Shown here: piece after piece, positions 1 through 5,627 of the stretch
How positions within the stretch are numbered: position 1 is the stretch's first letter
Layout: every line of letters starts with the position of its first letter
Source of the DNA: an uncultured Intestinimonas sp.
GTDB lineage: Bacteria > Bacillota_A > Clostridia > Oscillospirales > Oscillospiraceae
Assembly (NCBI GenBank): GCA_958435885.1
Contig: CAUBHZ010000115.1
Span: 1-6,334, forward strand
Direction: 5' to 3'
Length of the DNA stretch: 6,334 nucleotides
Position numbers and translations under genes: made by a program
Notes under the pieces: generated by a model
Told to the model about the DNA's origin: nothing
Database searches by the model: none
The model's input: the letters and a program-made list of their open reading frames with translations, nothing else

Positions 1-98
1 GCGGCGGTCTGCTCACCGGCAGCCAGTCCGCCTGTAAGTCCGCCTGCGACGCCTTTGCCGCCGCTGTGGAGTTTGTGGCCGACAACCCCATCGACTGA
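1..98 (+). CDS. C-terminal fragment of an unidentified protein
   Basis: An open frame enters from the left edge (first full codon at base 3) and ends at the TGA at 96-98, giving 31 residues that begin GGLLTGSQSACKSA and end FVADNPID. It uses the same G/C-ending codons as its neighbours, and a strong intrinsic terminator follows 13 bases after the stop, so it is very probably the true end of a gene. The product cannot be named. The Gly-Gly-Leu-Leu-Thr-Gly stretch followed by an alanine-rich helix is loosely like the last helices of PfkB-type kinases such as pyridoxamine kinase, but the fragment is too short to rely on that. Confidence 0.55.
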   Translation, partial: GGLLTGSQSACKSACDAFAAAVEFVADNPID

Positions 99-111
99 TT
101 TTTGCCCCATC

Positions 112-156
112 AATGGCCCGGAGACGGCACAGAATGACCGCTCCGGGCCATTTTTT
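112..156 (+). terminator. Intrinsic terminator of the upstream gene
   Basis: The arms AATGGCCCGGAG (112-123) and CTCCGGGCCATT (141-152) pair perfectly over 12 bp. An inner CGG/CCG pairing (125-127 with 138-140) can extend the stem. A run of six T (151-156) follows directly. It ends the left-edge gene and separates it from yaaA. Confidence 0.92.
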
Positions 157-189
157 GACCTTTCCGTATGATAAAGAGGGAGGAAGTCT

Positions 190-945
190 ATGCGCATCAT
201 CATCTCGCCCGCCAAGAAAATGAACGACGATCTGGACGGGCTGCCGCCCCGGGACCTGCCCGCCCTGCTGGAGGAGACGGAGCGGCTGCTGGAGTATCTG
301 CGGGCGCTGTCCCTGCCGGAGCTGAAGAAGCTGCTCTCCTGCAACGATCAGCTGGCCCAGCTCAACTACCAGCGGTTCCAGACCATGGACCTGCGCCGCC
401 GGCTGACTCCGGCCATCCTGGCCTATGAGGGCATCCAGTACCGCTATATGGCCCCGGCGGTCTTTTCGGAAGGGGCGCTGGCCTACGTGCAGGAGCACCT
501 GCGCATCCTCTCCGGATTTTACGGGGTGCTCCGTCCCTTCGACGGGGTGACCCCCTACCGGCTGGAGATGCAGGCCAAGCTGAAGACCCCCTTTTGCAAG
601 GACCTCTATGACTTCTGGGGCGGCAGGCTGGCCGAAGCGTTGGAACCTGATGGTGTGGTGGTGGACCTGGCCTCCGGGGAGTACAGCAAGGCGGTGGTGT
701 CCCACCTGCCCGCCGGCACCCGGGTCATCACCCCCGTCTTCGGAGAGCTGCGGGAGGATGGCAAGGTGGTGGAAAAGGGAGTCCACGTGAAGATGGCCCG
801 GGGCGAGATGGTCCGTTTCCTGGCGGAGGGCGGCGTGGAGGACCCGGAGGGCATCACCGCCTTTGAGGGCCTCCATTTTCGGTATTGCCCACAGAGATCC
901 CAGCCGGACCGGCCGGTCTTTCTGCGCGATGTGGAGAAAAGGTAA
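190..945 (+). CDS. yaaA: YaaA family peroxide stress protein (DUF328)
   Basis: This 251-residue protein matches the YaaA/DUF328 family, whose E. coli member is about 258 residues, so it appears full length. Visible family signatures are SPAK at residues 6-9, AYEGIQY (78-84), SGFYGVLRPFDG (108-119) running into TPYRLEM (121-127), DLASGEYSKAV (159-169), and the late PVFGE (182-186) and KGVHVKMARGEM (196-207). No signal peptide or membrane segment is present, so it is cytoplasmic. In E. coli, YaaA is induced by OxyR during hydrogen peroxide stress, limits free iron and so protects DNA and proteins; the biochemical mechanism is not settled, and some family members bind DNA. Carrying this role over to this organism is inference. 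The ATG at 190 has a strong Shine-Dalgarno (AGGGAGG, 177-183) six bases upstream. I found no convincing promoter in the 33 bases after the preceding terminator and no terminator directly after the stop; the hairpin at 1104-1156 may end its transcript. Confidence 0.95.
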   Translation: MRIIISPAKKMNDDLDGLPPRDLPALLEETERLLEYLRALSLPELKKLLSCNDQLAQLNYQRFQTMDLRRRLTPAILAYEGIQYRYMAPAVFSEGALAYVQEHLRILSGFYGVLRPFDGVTPYRLEMQAKLKTPFCKDLYDFWGGRLAEALEPDGVVVDLASGEYSKAVVSHLPAGTRVITPVFGELREDGKVVEKGVHVKMARGEMVRFLAEGGVEDPEGITAFEGLHFRYCPQRSQPDRPVFLRDVEKR

Positions 946-962
946 AGCGGTGTAAAATTCCG

Positions 963-991
963 TTGACGGTGGTATAAATAGCATGTATAAT
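963..991 (+). promoter_or_regulatory. Sigma-A-type promoter upstream of the phosphate transporter
   Basis: A -35 box TTGACG (963-968, five of six consensus bases) and a perfect -10 box TATAAT (986-991) are separated by exactly 17 bases. Transcription should start near 998. It begins 18 bases after the yaaA stop and is the strongest promoter match in the window. The direct repeat AATTGTG at 994-1000 and 1004-1010 lies over the expected start site. Confidence 0.8.
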
Positions 992-997
992 GTAATT

Positions 998-1156
998 GTG
1001 AGAAATTGTGTTTGAGACAGAAAGGACCATGGAGCTATGAGGGATGCTGCTGCGGAAAAAGCCACCGTCCTCACCCACAAGCGGAGTTGCCCCAGGCCCG
1101 TTGAAGAGACATGACCTGCTTTTCAAATTGAAAAGCGGGCTATGTCTTTTTCTTTT
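998..1156 (+). ncRNA. Candidate structured leader RNA or small RNA
   Basis: Between the promoter at 963-991 and the terminator at 1104-1156 lies a segment of about 160 bases that can fold. The arm TGAGG (1038-1042) pairs with CCTCA (1069-1073), continued by ATG/CGT (1044-1046 with 1066-1068, one wobble), with a small GG-aaaaag-CC hairpin inside. No riboswitch class that I know from its conserved core (SAM, TPP, FMN, cobalamin, lysine, glycine, c-di-GMP, ykkC, ZTP, fluoride, manganese) fits by eye. Promoter, fold and terminator together match either an attenuated leader of the downstream transporter or an independent small RNA. No second promoter is evident between the terminator and the transporter, which favours the leader reading. 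Confidence 0.4.
1104..1156 (+). terminator. Long intrinsic terminator (possible attenuator) inside the transporter leader
   Basis: GCTTTTC (1118-1124) pairs with GAAAAGC (1130-1136) around a five-base AAATT loop. The stem continues through CCT/GGG (1115-1117 with 1137-1139, one wobble). After one mismatch it runs on through GACATG/TATGTC (1108-1113 with 1141-1146) and into the flanking A/T bases. A T-rich tract, TTTTTCTTTT (1147-1156), follows. It sits 90 bases before the transporter start codon and downstream of the leader promoter, which is the position of a conditional terminator. It could also simply end yaaA read-through. Confidence 0.85.
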
Positions 1157-1246
1157 GTCCAGACGCAGGAGCGGCCCCTGTGAGCCGGCCGTAGAGCACC
1201 TGATCGAACCTGATTTCACAGAGAAGAAAGAGAAGAAGGAGCATTT

Positions 1247-2899
1247 ATGAGTATTGCCAATATTCTGAGCCTGTTGGGCGGCCTGGCGCTGTTCCTGCAC
1301 GGAATGCAGATGATGAGCTCCGGCCTGGAGGCCGCGGCCGGCAACCGGATGAAGGGCATCCTGGAGAAGCTGACGGCCAACCGCCTGCTGGGCGTGCTGG
1401 TGGGCGCGGTGATCACCGCCGTCATCCAGTCCTCCTCCGCCACCACGGTCATGGTGGTGGGCTTCGTCAATTCCGGCATGATGACCCTCACCCAGGCGGT
1501 GTGGATCATCATGGGCGCCAACATCGGTACCACCATCACCGGTCAGCTCATCGCCCTGGACGTGGGTGCGCTGGCACCCTTCTTTGCCTTCCTGGGCGTG
1601 GCCATGATGGTCTTCCTGAAAAAGCCCCAGCTCCACCACTACGGCAGCATCCTGGGCGGTCTGGGCGTCCTCTTCATCGGCATGGACATGATGAGCAGCG
1701 CCATGGTCCCCCTGCGGGAGATGCCTGCCTTCGTGAACCTGATGACCAAGTTCTCCAACCCGGTGCTGGGTATCCTGGCCGGCGCCGCCTTCACCGCCCT
1801 CATCCAGTCCTCCTCCGCCTCTGTCGGTATCCTCCAGGCTCTGGCCAACAGCGGCGTCATCGGCCTGGGCAGCGCCGTCTACGTCCTCTTCGGCCAGAAC
1901 ATCGGCACCTGTATCACCGCGGTGCTGGCCTCGGTGGGCACCGGGCGCAACGCCAAGCGGACCACCATCATCCACCTGATGTTCAACATCATCGGCACCG
2001 TTCTCTTTACCACCCTGTGCCTGGTCACCCCCCTCTTCGGCGCCTCGCTGGTGGGCTTTGTCCAGAGCCTTACCCCCGACAGCCCCGCCTCCCAGATCGC
2101 CAACATGCACACCCTCTTCAACATCGTCACCACCCTGCTCCTGCTGCCCCTGGGCAAGTGGATGGTGAAGGCGGCCATGCGCATCCTGCCCGAGCGCAAG
2201 CAGGACCTGGACGAGGGCATGCACCTGGCCTTCCTCACCCCCATCAACGCCAATCAGGACCGTACCATCGGCCAGTCCGCCATCTATATCAGCCAGCTCC
2301 GGCAGGAGCTCAACCGCATGCTGGACATGGCCAAGGAGAACGTCTCCACCGCCTTCCGGGCGGTGCTGGACCGGGACCCCTCCCTGGTGGCCAAGGAGGA
2401 GGCGGTGGAGGAGTATATCGACTTCCTCAACAAGGAGATCTCCCAGTTCATCTCACATGTGATCGTCCACGAGACCAACGAGCAGGACTCCTCCGCGGTG
2501 AGCGCCTACTTCAAGATCGCCGGCAACATCGAGCGCATCGGCGACCACGCCATGAACATCTGCGGCTACAGCGGTATCCTGAAGGAGAAGGACGTCCACT
2601 TCTCCGAGGAGGCCAAGGCCGAGATCCGGGAGATGGAATCGGTGAGCCGCAAGGCCATCGAGGCCCTCAGCGGCGCGGTGTCCGACCCGGTGGAATGGCT
2701 CAGTGAGGTCTCCGCTCTGGAGCAGAAGATGGACGACATGACGGCCAGTTTCCGGCGCCACCAGATGGAGCGGATGCGCAAGGGCGTTTGCTCCGACGAG
2801 GGCTGCATCCTGTTCTCCGAGATGCTCACCGACTTCGAGCGTATCGGCGACCATGTGCTCAATATCGCGCAGGAGCGCTCCAGTGCCAGTCTGCCCTGA
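1247..2899 (+). CDS. Na+/phosphate symporter with C-terminal PhoU-like domain (NptA/YjbB type)
   Basis: This 550-residue membrane protein belongs to the Na/Pi cotransporter family (PF02690), which takes up, or in some bacteria exports, inorganic phosphate with sodium. The N-terminal half shows the family's inverted duplication. Repeat one has QSSSATT (61-67) and GANIGTT (90-96); repeat two has QSSSASVG (187-194) and GQNIGTC (216-222). The QSSS motifs are the substrate- and sodium-binding hallmarks. About eight hydrophobic segments lie between residues 5 and 305. The C-terminal half (about 340-545) is soluble and helical and carries two PhoU-like motifs, IERIGDHAMNI (428-438) and FERIGDHVLNI (530-540), as in other fused bacterial members. 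The ATG has AAGGAG (1236-1241) five bases upstream. The gene follows an unusual leader containing a terminator and is closed by the hairpin at 2912-2954. The direction of phosphate transport cannot be told from sequence. Confidence 0.95.
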   Translation: MSIANILSLLGGLALFLHGMQMMSSGLEAAAGNRMKGILEKLTANRLLGVLVGAVITAVIQSSSATTVMVVGFVNSGMMTLTQAVWIIMGANIGTTITGQLIALDVGALAPFFAFLGVAMMVFLKKPQLHHYGSILGGLGVLFIGMDMMSSAMVPLREMPAFVNLMTKFSNPVLGILAGAAFTALIQSSSASVGILQALANSGVIGLGSAVYVLFGQNIGTCITAVLASVGTGRNAKRTTIIHLMFNIIGTVLFTTLCLVTPLFGASLVGFVQSLTPDSPASQIANMHTLFNIVTTLLLLPLGKWMVKAAMRILPERKQDLDEGMHLAFLTPINANQDRTIGQSAIYISQLRQELNRMLDMAKENVSTAFRAVLDRDPSLVAKEEAVEEYIDFLNKEISQFISHVIVHETNEQDSSAVSAYFKIAGNIERIGDHAMNICGYSGILKEKDVHFSEEAKAEIREMESVSRKAIEALSGAVSDPVEWLSEVSALEQKMDDMTASFRRHQMERMRKGVCSDEGCILFSEMLTDFERIGDHVLNIAQERSSASLP

Positions 2900-2903
2900 T
2901 GGG

Positions 2904-2954
2904 AAAAAGAAACCGCCATGCTCGGCCTGGGCCGGGCATGGCGGTCACTTTTTT
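2904..2954. terminator. Bidirectional terminator between convergent transporter and cyclase genes
   Basis: ACCGCCATGC (2912-2921) and GCATGGCGGT (2936-2945) pair perfectly over 10 bp. An inner CGGC/GCCG stem (2923-2926 with 2931-2934) extends the hairpin. On the plus strand, TTTTTT (2949-2954) follows; on the minus strand the T-rich complement of 2904-2911 (TTCTTTTT) follows. It starts 12 bases after the transporter stop. The TAA stop of the minus-strand gene lies at 2953-2955, inside the plus-strand T-run. Confidence 0.9.
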
Positions 2955-4404
2955 AGGAGGGATTTTCGTGGAAGACGCTCCAGCCGTCCTTGCCCCGGTG
3001 CTTGGCACAGTATAGGGCATGGTCGGCGTGGGAGTAGAGTTCCTCAAAGGTGTGTCCATGGGCGGGCACCATGGCGGCGCCCACACTGCCGGAGATGGAG
3101 ATCTGCGGGTATTGGGGGTCCGTCAGGAGCCGGAACTCCCCGCAAAGACGGTGCATGTGCTGCTCCACCACCTGCTGTGAGGAGACGTCCTTCATCAGGA
3201 CCATGAACTCGTCGCCGCCGATCCGGCCAATGACATCGCTCTGGCGGAAGTGGGCTCGCAGCAGATCGGCGGTGAGGACCAGGATGGCGTCACCGGCCTG
3301 GTGGCCCCAGGCATCGTTGACCTCCTTGAAATTGTCCAGATCCAGCATCAGAAGGGCGCCCTGCCTGCTGGGGTCGGACAGCCACTCGTTGATGCACTCC
3401 CGGGTGCTGGTGCGGTTGAGAAGACCGGTGAGAGGGTCGGTCTGGGCCTGCCGGAGCAGCCGTCGCCGGTCCCGCAGGGAGATATGGATGATGGCGATCA
3501 GCAGGAGGAGGACGCCCGCCAAAAAGGCGGCGCCCAGGCAGAGGACATCCTGAAAGATAAAGCTGAAGTCTGCGCCGGCCTCGCTGCCGGAGACGGTGTA
3601 GCACATCATCCAGCCGTTGTCCAGTCCGGCAGACTGGTACACCATGTACTGGACCTCACCGTGATACCGGCCGTAGAAATACCCGCTGGAGCCGGAGTCG
3701 AAGTCCTGCCGGAGCTGGTCGGCGTCGGCGCCGCCCAAGAGCTCTATGGAGGCGCAGTAGTCGAAAATGGTGTCGTATTGGGAGGGAAGCGTGGGGGAGG
3801 TGGTGGAGACCAGGCTGCCGCCGGAGGTGACCAGCAGGGGGTAACCGCTGCCGTTGTAGAGTCCTGAGAAGAGAAACTCGCTGACCTTGCCGATGTTGAA
3901 GGAGCCGCCCACCGCGCCCAGGATCTGGCCTTCGGGGTCCATCACCGGGACGATGAGGACCACCTTTGTCTCACTGTCCACGGAGCTGGAGAGGGGATCG
4001 CTGACGGCGCGCTTGCCGGACAGGGCTTCGGAAAAATAGTCCCGGTATCCGATGTTGGTGATGGCGCCGTCGTTGGCGTAGCCCACGCCGGAGGGGGCGA
4101 TGATCAGAATGCGGGAGAATTCACCGGTGGAGACGATGGCGTCCGCCATCAGCAGGTTGTCCCCATCCACCAGGTTGTCCTGGCGTGCCACAAAGCGGGC
4201 CAGACCGTCCAGGGCGGCAAACTGGGTTTGGATGACGGAATTGAAGTGGTCGCACTGCTGCTCCACGTTGCTGCGCAGGGAACGGAGGGTCTGTTCTCCC
4301 ACGGAGCGCTTTTCATAGAAGATGAAGAAGACCATACAGATGGCCAGATATGATAGAAACAGGATCAGCAGCGGCACATAGCGGCGAACGTGTCCGCCGT
4401 GCAT
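2953..4404 (-). CDS. Membrane-bound dCache-GGDEF diguanylate cyclase
   Basis: Read from the ATG at 4404 this is 483 residues. A hydrophobic segment (about 9-29) is followed by an extracytoplasmic region (about 35-280) of dCache type, with the typical GYANDGAITNIGYRDYF (108-124) and the later VVLIVPVMDPEGQILGAVGG (148-167). A second membrane segment (about 285-308) leads into a cytoplasmic GGDEF domain. That domain starts at DPLTGLLNR (323-331), has the metal- and substrate-binding LDLDNFKEVND (354-364), an intact GGDEF (396-400), and the inhibitory I-site RQSD (387-390). It should therefore be an active cyclase making cyclic di-GMP from GTP, subject to product inhibition and tuned by an outside small-molecule ligand; the ligand is unknown. 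There is no EAL or HD-GYP domain. The frame is open to 4527, but the likely promoter lies at 4450-4478, so the longer start is unlikely. The Shine-Dalgarno at 4421-4426 is 16 bases from this ATG, so an earlier non-ATG start (ATT at 4413) is possible. Confidence 0.93.
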   Translation of the reverse strand: MHGGHVRRYVPLLILFLSYLAICMVFFIFYEKRSVGEQTLRSLRSNVEQQCDHFNSVIQTQFAALDGLARFVARQDNLVDGDNLLMADAIVSTGEFSRILIIAPSGVGYANDGAITNIGYRDYFSEALSGKRAVSDPLSSSVDSETKVVLIVPVMDPEGQILGAVGGSFNIGKVSEFLFSGLYNGSGYPLLVTSGGSLVSTTSPTLPSQYDTIFDYCASIELLGGADADQLRQDFDSGSSGYFYGRYHGEVQYMVYQSAGLDNGWMMCYTVSGSEAGADFSFIFQDVLCLGAAFLAGVLLLLIAIIHISLRDRRRLLRQAQTDPLTGLLNRTSTRECINEWLSDPSRQGALLMLDLDNFKEVNDAWGHQAGDAILVLTADLLRAHFRQSDVIGRIGGDEFMVLMKDVSSQQVVEQHMHRLCGEFRLLTDPQYPQISISGSVGAAMVPAHGHTFEELYSHADHALYCAKHRGKDGWSVFHENPS

Positions 4405-4420
4405 CTCAGGAATGATACCC

Positions 4421-4426
4421 ACCTCC
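4421..4426 (-). promoter_or_regulatory. Ribosome binding site of the cyclase, oddly placed
   Basis: On the minus strand the sequence reads GGAGGT, a near-perfect Shine-Dalgarno. It is 16 bases from the ATG at 4404, which is too far for normal use, but only 7 bases from an in-frame ATT codon (4413-4411). No other good Shine-Dalgarno lies closer to the ATG. Confidence 0.6.
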
Positions 4427-4427
4427 C

Positions 4428-4457
4428 TTGCCAGATATTTCGCACCCACAGTATAAC
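4428..4457 (+). promoter_or_regulatory. Candidate promoter for the dihydrouridine synthase
   Basis: TTGCCA (4428-4433) and TATAAC (4452-4457) each match five of six consensus bases and are separated by 18 bases. The start site would be near 4464, leaving a leader of about 130 bases before the dus ATG. Its -10 box overlaps the -10 box of the minus-strand promoter. No better plus-strand promoter was found nearer to dus. Confidence 0.45.
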
Positions 4458-4478
4458 ATACTTTGTATAGAATCGAAA
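4450..4478 (-). promoter_or_regulatory. Candidate promoter for the diguanylate cyclase
   Basis: Read on the minus strand, TATACT (4455-4450) is a five-of-six -10 box. A weak -35 box TTTCGA (4478-4473) lies 17 bases upstream of it. The start site would be near 4443, about 40 bases before the ATG at 4404 and just upstream of the ribosome binding site, which supports the shorter reading of the cyclase. Confidence 0.5.
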
Positions 4479-4595
4479 CGGGGAAACTGTCGGATTTGGT
4501 AATGAAAGCGGAAGCATTTTCATGCAAAAGTCAGAAAAAAAGGGGAGAAATCCCAGATACGTTACTATATAGGACAGAAAAGGAGACATACAGGC

Positions 4596-5570
4596 ATGTA
4601 TTATTACTTTGCGCCCATGGAGGGGGTGACGGGCAGGCTGTTCCGCCGCACCCACTTCCGGTTCTTCTCCGGGGTGGACAAATACTTCCTTCCCTTTGTC
4701 TCACCGGGCAAGGACAGGGTCTTCTCCAGGCGGGATATGCGGGAGCTCACGCCGGAGGCGGATGTGAGGGTGCCGGAGGTGCCCCAGCTGCTGACCTGTC
4801 AGGCGGAGGACTTCCTGTGGGCGGCGGAGCTGCTGGGGGACCTGGGCTACCGGGAGGTCAATCTGAATCTGGGCTGTCCCTCGGGCACCGTCACCGCCAA
4901 GGGAAAGGGCTCCGGCTTCCTGCGGGACCCGGAGGGCCTGGACCGCTTTCTGGAGCAGATCTTCAGCCGTTCTAAGGTGGCCATCTCCATCAAGACCCGG
5001 GTGGGTTACCAGTCGCCGGAGGAATTTGAAGGGTTGCTGGCCTGTTTCGGACGGTATCCCTGCGCGGAGCTCATCGTCCACCCCCGGGTGCGGTCGGACT
5101 TTTACAAGGGCGGGGTGCGGCTGGAGACCTTTGCCCTGGCGGCGGAACGGAGCACCGCCCCTCTGTGTTACAACGGGGACCTGACCACGGCGGGGGAGAT
5201 CGGCACCTTCCGGCAGCGGTTCCCCACGGTGGAGCGGGTGATGCTGGGCCGGGGCCTGGTGGGAGACCCGGCCCTGGCCGCCAAGGCCAAAGGAGACCCG
5301 GCCGCCGACCGGGAGGGGCTGCGCCGGTTCCATGACGCGCTCTATGAGGGCTATGCGGAGGCCTTCGGCAGCCGGCACAACGCCATGCTGCGGATGAAGG
5401 AGCTGTGGTTCTACCTCATCTGGCTCTTTGAGGGGCAGGAGCGCCTGAGCAAGGCCCTGAAGAAGGCCAGGACCCCCGATGAGTATGAGGCGCGGGTGGC
5501 GGACATTTTCGCAGAGCTGCCCCTGCGGGCGGACTCCGCCGCCGGCTGGCGGGACCGGCCCATTTTTTGA
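4596..5570 (+). CDS. tRNA-dihydrouridine synthase family protein
   Basis: This 324-residue flavoprotein belongs to the Dus family (PF01207), which reduces uridine to 5,6-dihydrouridine in tRNA using FMN and NADPH. Family motifs appear in order in the TIM barrel: APMEGVT (6-12) at the FMN site, NLNLGCP (89-95) with the catalytic cysteine C94, KTRVG (133-137), VHPR (161-164), YNGDL (192-196) and the phosphate-binding LGRGLVGDP (217-225). The last 80 or so residues are helical, as in the Dus tRNA-binding domain. The length is typical, the protein is cytoplasmic, and nothing is missing. The ATG has AAGGAG (4580-4585) ten bases upstream. It is transcribed divergently from the cyclase. Its final codons double as a terminator hairpin. 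Which tRNA position it modifies cannot be assigned, so no dusA/B/C symbol is given. Confidence 0.94.
   Translation: MYYYFAPMEGVTGRLFRRTHFRFFSGVDKYFLPFVSPGKDRVFSRRDMRELTPEADVRVPEVPQLLTCQAEDFLWAAELLGDLGYREVNLNLGCPSGTVTAKGKGSGFLRDPEGLDRFLEQIFSRSKVAISIKTRVGYQSPEEFEGLLACFGRYPCAELIVHPRVRSDFYKGGVRLETFALAAERSTAPLCYNGDLTTAGEIGTFRQRFPTVERVMLGRGLVGDPALAAKAKGDPAADREGLRRFHDALYEGYAEAFGSRHNAMLRMKELWFYLIWLFEGQERLSKALKKARTPDEYEARVADIFAELPLRADSAAGWRDRPIF
5544..5568 (+). terminator. Intrinsic terminator inside the 3' end of the dihydrouridine synthase gene
   Basis: GGCTGG (5544-5549) pairs with CCGGCC (5555-5560), including one G-T wobble, around a five-base loop. TTTTTT (5563-5568) follows two bases later. 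The hairpin and T-run encode the final residues of the protein and end at the first base of its TGA stop. The stem is short but GC-rich. Confidence 0.65.
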
Positions 5571-5595
5571 CACGGGTCCGGTCCGGTGGTATGAT
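5567..5595 (+). promoter_or_regulatory. Promoter of the nitroreductase gene
   Basis: A perfect -35 box TTGACA (5567-5572) and a -10 box TATGAT (5590-5595, five of six) are separated by exactly 17 bases. Transcription should start near 5602, leaving about 26 bases before the TTG start. The -35 box contains the whole TGA stop codon of the preceding gene (5568-5570). Confidence 0.8.
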
Positions 5596-5627
5596 AGGGA
5601 CATCCACATAGAAATGGGGGACCAAAC

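Noticed and set aside
155..172. TTGACC followed by TATGAT as a yaaA promoter
   Set aside because: The two boxes are only six bases apart, and a start site after TATGAT would fall on the ribosome binding site. The resemblance to the spacing-correct TTGACA/TATGAT at 5567-5595 is likely chance from a T-run followed by GAC.
854..2224. Long minus-strand open frame opposite yaaA and the transporter
   Set aside because: Its product is a His/Gly/Asp-rich composition typical of the antisense of GC-rich coding sequence; the plus strand holds clear family motifs throughout.
1501..2706. Second plus-strand open frame inside the transporter gene
   Set aside because: The product is a Pro/Arg/His-rich low-complexity shadow of the conserved symporter frame, with no recognisable motif.
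4405..4527. Longer N-terminus for the diguanylate cyclase from the ATG at 4527
   Set aside because: There is no ribosome binding site before it, the extra 41 residues look non-coding, and the probable promoter lies inside this stretch.
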